DNA from: Mycolicibacter sp. MU0102
GTDB taxonomy: Bacteria; Actinomycetota; Actinomycetes; Mycobacteriales; Mycobacteriaceae
DNA: 64,000 bases
Reading direction: 5' to 3'
NCBI RefSeq assembly: GCF_963378105.1
Contig: NZ_OY726398.1
Span: forward strand, 3,162,001 to 3,226,000
The translations under genes were made by a program, and so were the position numbers. Of the stretch, positions 61,353 to 64,000 are shown one piece after another. The notes beneath the pieces were generated by a model, which saw nothing but the letters and a program-made list of their open reading frames with translations, searched no databases and was not told the origin of the DNA. Each line of letters opens with the position of its first letter. Position 1 is the first letter of the stretch.

Positions 61353-62797
61353 ATGCCGAACTCGTTCGACACCGATCCGCGGGGGCCCTCCAACCTTCGG
61401 GTGTTCATGTTGGGTGTCGTCTTCATCGTCATCGCTGTTGCCACCGCGACACTGATGGTCGCCAAGTCCCAGGGGCGGCTGGACAACCTGGTCCGCATCG
61501 ACGTGCGGCTGTCCAACATCGGCGACGGCCTACCGCCGCGCTCCGATGTGAAGTACCACGAACTGCTGGTCGGCTCGGTCGCCGACATCACCCCCTCGAC
61601 GCACGGGCTGCCCAACGAAGTCCACGTCGTGCTCAAACCCGAACACGCCGCCAAGATCCCCAGCACGGTCACCGCACGCGTCGTGCCGGCCAACCTGTTC
61701 GCCGTCTCCGCGATCCAGTTGGTCGACAACGGCGCCGCCGAAAACCACCTGCGCTCGGGCTCAGTGGTCCTCGAAGACCAGTCGCTGCCCACCGTGCTGT
61801 TCCAGAACGTGCTGAACAAGCTCCGTCAGTTGATCAGCCCCCTGGGACGCAAACCTGACGACACCACCGTCGGTGTGATCGCCGCCCTGGGCACCGCGAC
61901 CCACGGCCGCGGCCAGGAGCTGACCGACACCGGCCACAACCTGAACGAGATTCTGGCCCAGCTGAACTCCGTCGTCGCCACCGACGACATCGACCCAACG
62001 ACGCTGTCGGCACTGTCGGCGGCGGCCGACGGCCTGCAGCGGGTCTCCCCCGAACTGTTCGACGCCCTGGGCCGATCGATACAACCGATGGCCACCATCG
62101 CCGAGAAGGGACCGCAGCTATCCAGCCTGCTCACCGGCGGCACCGACACCACGACCACCTTGGCACGCGCCCTGGAGAATCAATCCGACCGGATGATCAC
62201 CATCACCAGCCAGTTCACCCCCGCCCTCGGGGTGATCGCGGATCATGCCGGCGAATTCCACGGAGTCTCAACCAAGTTGCAGACCCTGGCCAACCGGGTC
62301 TACGACGTCATCTGGGATCCCAATGAAAATCTTCTGCAGGTCAAGGCGGCCCTCGCTCTGACGCCCAGCCGCAGCTATGTCCGCGCCGACTGCCCCCGCT
62401 ACGGCGAGCTGGCCGGACCGAGCTGCGCCACCGCACCGGAGGTGCCCACTGCTCCCGACCTGTTCCCCGCGTTGGAATCCCAGAGCGTCTCCCCCACCCC
62501 CGGCATGACCGAGAACCGGCCGAACCTCACCCCACCCCGGCATTCGATGCCCGGCGACCCGCAGGGACCACCGATCCCCCGCCCCCGGGTCAGCCCGCAC
62601 CCCCCGAAACCCCCGGTGTCGCGCCGGCGGGCGCGGTCATCGGCGGCAACGTCGGCGTGGTGGGCAGCCCGCAGGAGAAACAACAGATCAGCCGGATCAC
62701 CGGGCGCGCCGACACCCCCACGGTGCTGCTACTGGCGCCGCTGTTGCGCGGCAACACGGTGCACCTGAGCCAGATCGAGAAAGAAGGTGGCCGGTGA
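61353..62797 (+). pseudogene. mceA: Mce-family protein MceA, frameshifted near the C-terminus
   Basis: Mce proteins span the periplasm and carry lipids. The N-terminus has a membrane anchor (FMLGVVFIVIAVATATLMVA) and the MCE domain (RIDVRLSNIGDGLPPRSDVKYHELLVGSVADI), then long helices. Past about residue 395 the frame gives Arg/Cys-rich nonsense and ends at 62768, while the correct ending (QPAPPETPGVAPAGAVIGG, then GVVGSPQEKQQ and VLLLAPLLRGNTVHLSQI) lies in the next frame and ends at 62797. One missing base, probably in the C-runs at 62576-62586, explains it; restored length would be about 481 residues. Real lesion or sequencing error. Confidence 0.88.
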
Positions 62798-63843
62798 GGA
62801 GTCGTTCCAAATCGGTGATCGGCATGGCCCTGTTCACCAGCTTCGCCCTGACCGTCACGTGGATGGTGTACAACACCTTGCGCCGCGACATCGCCGGCCC
62901 CACCTACAGTTACTCGGCGATCTTCAGTGACGCGTCCGGCATGGCGCCGGGTGACGACGTGCGCGTCGCCGGGGTGCGAGTCGGGCGGGTCGACCGGGTG
63001 AAACTGCAAGGCACCGCGGCCCAGGTGCAATTCCGAGTGCAACGCAACCAACGGCTCTACCAGAACACGATTGCCTCGGTGACCTACCAGAGCATCATCG
63101 GTCAGCGTTACCTCGGACTGGCTCAAGGGCCCGGCGACAACCACGACATCCTGCCCCACCACGGCCAGATACCGATCGAACGCACCAACCCGTCGCTGGA
63201 CGTCTCCTACATGCTCAACGGATTCGAGCCCCTGTTCGCCGAGCTGGACCCCGAACAGGTGGACAACATCAGCAACGCGACAGTTCTGGCGCTGCAAGGC
63301 AATCACGCCTCCATGCTGACGTTGATCACCCAGGCCTCGCAGATGGCCGAAACGTTCGCCGGGCCCGATGAAGTGCTCAGCGCACTCATCACCAACCTCA
63401 ATCAGCTGATGACCGACCTGGCCAAACAGAGCACCAACATGGAGAAGATGATCCGCCAGTCGCGCGACACCATGGTCACGCTGGCGAATCACCGCGAACC
63501 GCTGGTCGACTCGGTGGGCTCGATCAACGCCACCATGGCACGCCTGTCCACCATCGTCGACAACATCACCCCCGATCTCGAAGAGTTCATCGGGCGCCAA
63601 CCCGGCCTGCTCAACTACGGTGTCAACGACGGTCGCGAACGATTCGCCTACATGGCGGCAAACCTGCCGTACGTCCTGCAGGGGCTGGCGCGGATCACCC
63701 AGAGCGGCACCTACAGCGACGTCTACGCCTGCGAACTGGACTTCGGGCTGTGGCGCGGCCTATTCCACTGGTTCCGGTCCTTCGTCGGCGCGGCTACCGC
63801 CAGCGAAGGCCTGGCCCACCAGCATTCGGCGGCGTGCCGATGA
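62794..63843 (+). CDS. mceB: Mce-family protein MceB
   Basis: The GTG at 62794 overlaps the restored mceA stop (GTGA), which independently supports the mceA frame correction. The 349-residue protein has an N-terminal anchor (SVIGMALFTSFALTVTWMVYNTL), the MCE domain (YSAIFSDASGMAPGDDVRVAGVRVGRVDRVKL), TIASVTYQSIIGQRYLGL and a helical C-terminal domain with YACELDFGLW. It fits MceB of mycobacterial mce operons. Confidence 0.93.
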   Translation: MRSRSKSVIGMALFTSFALTVTWMVYNTLRRDIAGPTYSYSAIFSDASGMAPGDDVRVAGVRVGRVDRVKLQGTAAQVQFRVQRNQRLYQNTIASVTYQSIIGQRYLGLAQGPGDNHDILPHHGQIPIERTNPSLDVSYMLNGFEPLFAELDPEQVDNISNATVLALQGNHASMLTLITQASQMAETFAGPDEVLSALITNLNQLMTDLAKQSTNMEKMIRQSRDTMVTLANHREPLVDSVGSINATMARLSTIVDNITPDLEEFIGRQPGLLNYGVNDGRERFAYMAANLPYVLQGLARITQSGTYSDVYACELDFGLWRGLFHWFRSFVGAATASEGLAHQHSAACR

Positions 63844-64000
63844 GCCTGATCCCCGCCACACTCAAACGGCCCATCGAATCCTTCAGCCGGCCCTGGATGG
63901 GCGTCGTCTCGATCGCCATCATCGTCGCCGTGCTCACGGCCACCGTCGTCTATTCGGGTCTGGGCGTCGGAAAGACCCGCTACCAAGGCCAATTCGCCCA
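63840..64000 (+). CDS. mceC: Mce-family protein MceC (partial, N-terminus)
   Basis: The ATG at 63840 overlaps the mceB stop (ATGA), and the frame stays open to the window edge. It encodes RPIESFSRPWMGVVSIAIIV, then VAVLTATVVYSGLGVGKTRYQGQFA: an N-terminal anchor and the start of an MCE domain. This matches the place and shape of MceC. The rest of the operon (mceD onward) should lie beyond the window. Confidence 0.88.
   Translation, partial: MSLIPATLKRPIESFSRPWMGVVSIAIIVAVLTATVVYSGLGVGKTRYQGQFA

Overview
This window is mycobacterial chromosome, most likely from a non-tuberculous Mycobacterium. The support is uniformly high GC, GTG and TTG starts, many 4-base start/stop overlaps, and two blocks whose gene order I recognise from M. 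tuberculosis: prfB-mscS-(proline-rich protein)-ftsE-ftsX-smpB-ssrA with divergent fprA, and hisN-fadE24-fadE23 followed by a response regulator and nuoA-N. An mce transport operon begins at the right edge. The species is not determined.

Left part (1-11749). A minus-strand housekeeping operon runs from prfB down to smpB and an EamA permease, and ends with the tmRNA gene ssrA and its terminator. fprA, a small membrane protein, hisN and the two acyl-CoA dehydrogenase genes fadE24 and fadE23 follow. Compared with M. tuberculosis this stretch is compact.

Accessory catabolic block (11754-20904). A TetR regulator faces an enoyl-CoA hydratase gene across a clear inverted repeat. Then comes an eight-gene, tightly coupled operon behind an 18-bp perfect palindrome: a homogentisate-dioxygenase-like protein, an alpha/beta hydrolase, a CaiB-type CoA-transferase, an HMG-CoA-lyase-like enzyme, a TetR regulator, an acyl-CoA dehydrogenase, an APH-fold kinase and a small DUF6285-like protein. 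The last three resemble the LvaC/LvaA/LvaB set that removes a 4-hydroxyl group from acyl-CoAs by phosphorylation and elimination. I think this operon is the best candidate for an undescribed pathway.

Middle (20991-37450). A response-regulator-like protein and a 57-bp tandem repeat (five full copies and one partial) precede a complete 14-gene nuoA-N operon for the proton-pumping NADH:menaquinone oxidoreductase.

Right-middle (37490-58187). This is a mosaic of small metabolic operons: a flavin reductase; TetR/PIG-L deacetylase/Gfo-Idh-MocA; a second APH-fold kinase with a coupled protein; an F420-type oxidoreductase; hydrolases; a FadB4-like reductase; a steroid-5-alpha-reductase-like membrane protein; a MerR regulator divergent from an esterase; a Baeyer-Villiger monooxygenase with its TetR regulator and an AtoE-type transporter; two probable mycothiol-linked proteins; and a self-sufficient CYP102-type P450 fused to its reductase. 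Several of these carry good operator palindromes.

Right end (58398-64000). A cold-shock gene, an IS481-like remnant, the initiator tRNA gene, and the start of an mce operon (small membrane protein, yrbEA, yrbEB, mceA, mceB, partial mceC). As given, yrbEA and mceA each carry a one-base deletion in a homopolymer run. These are either real lesions or sequencing errors.
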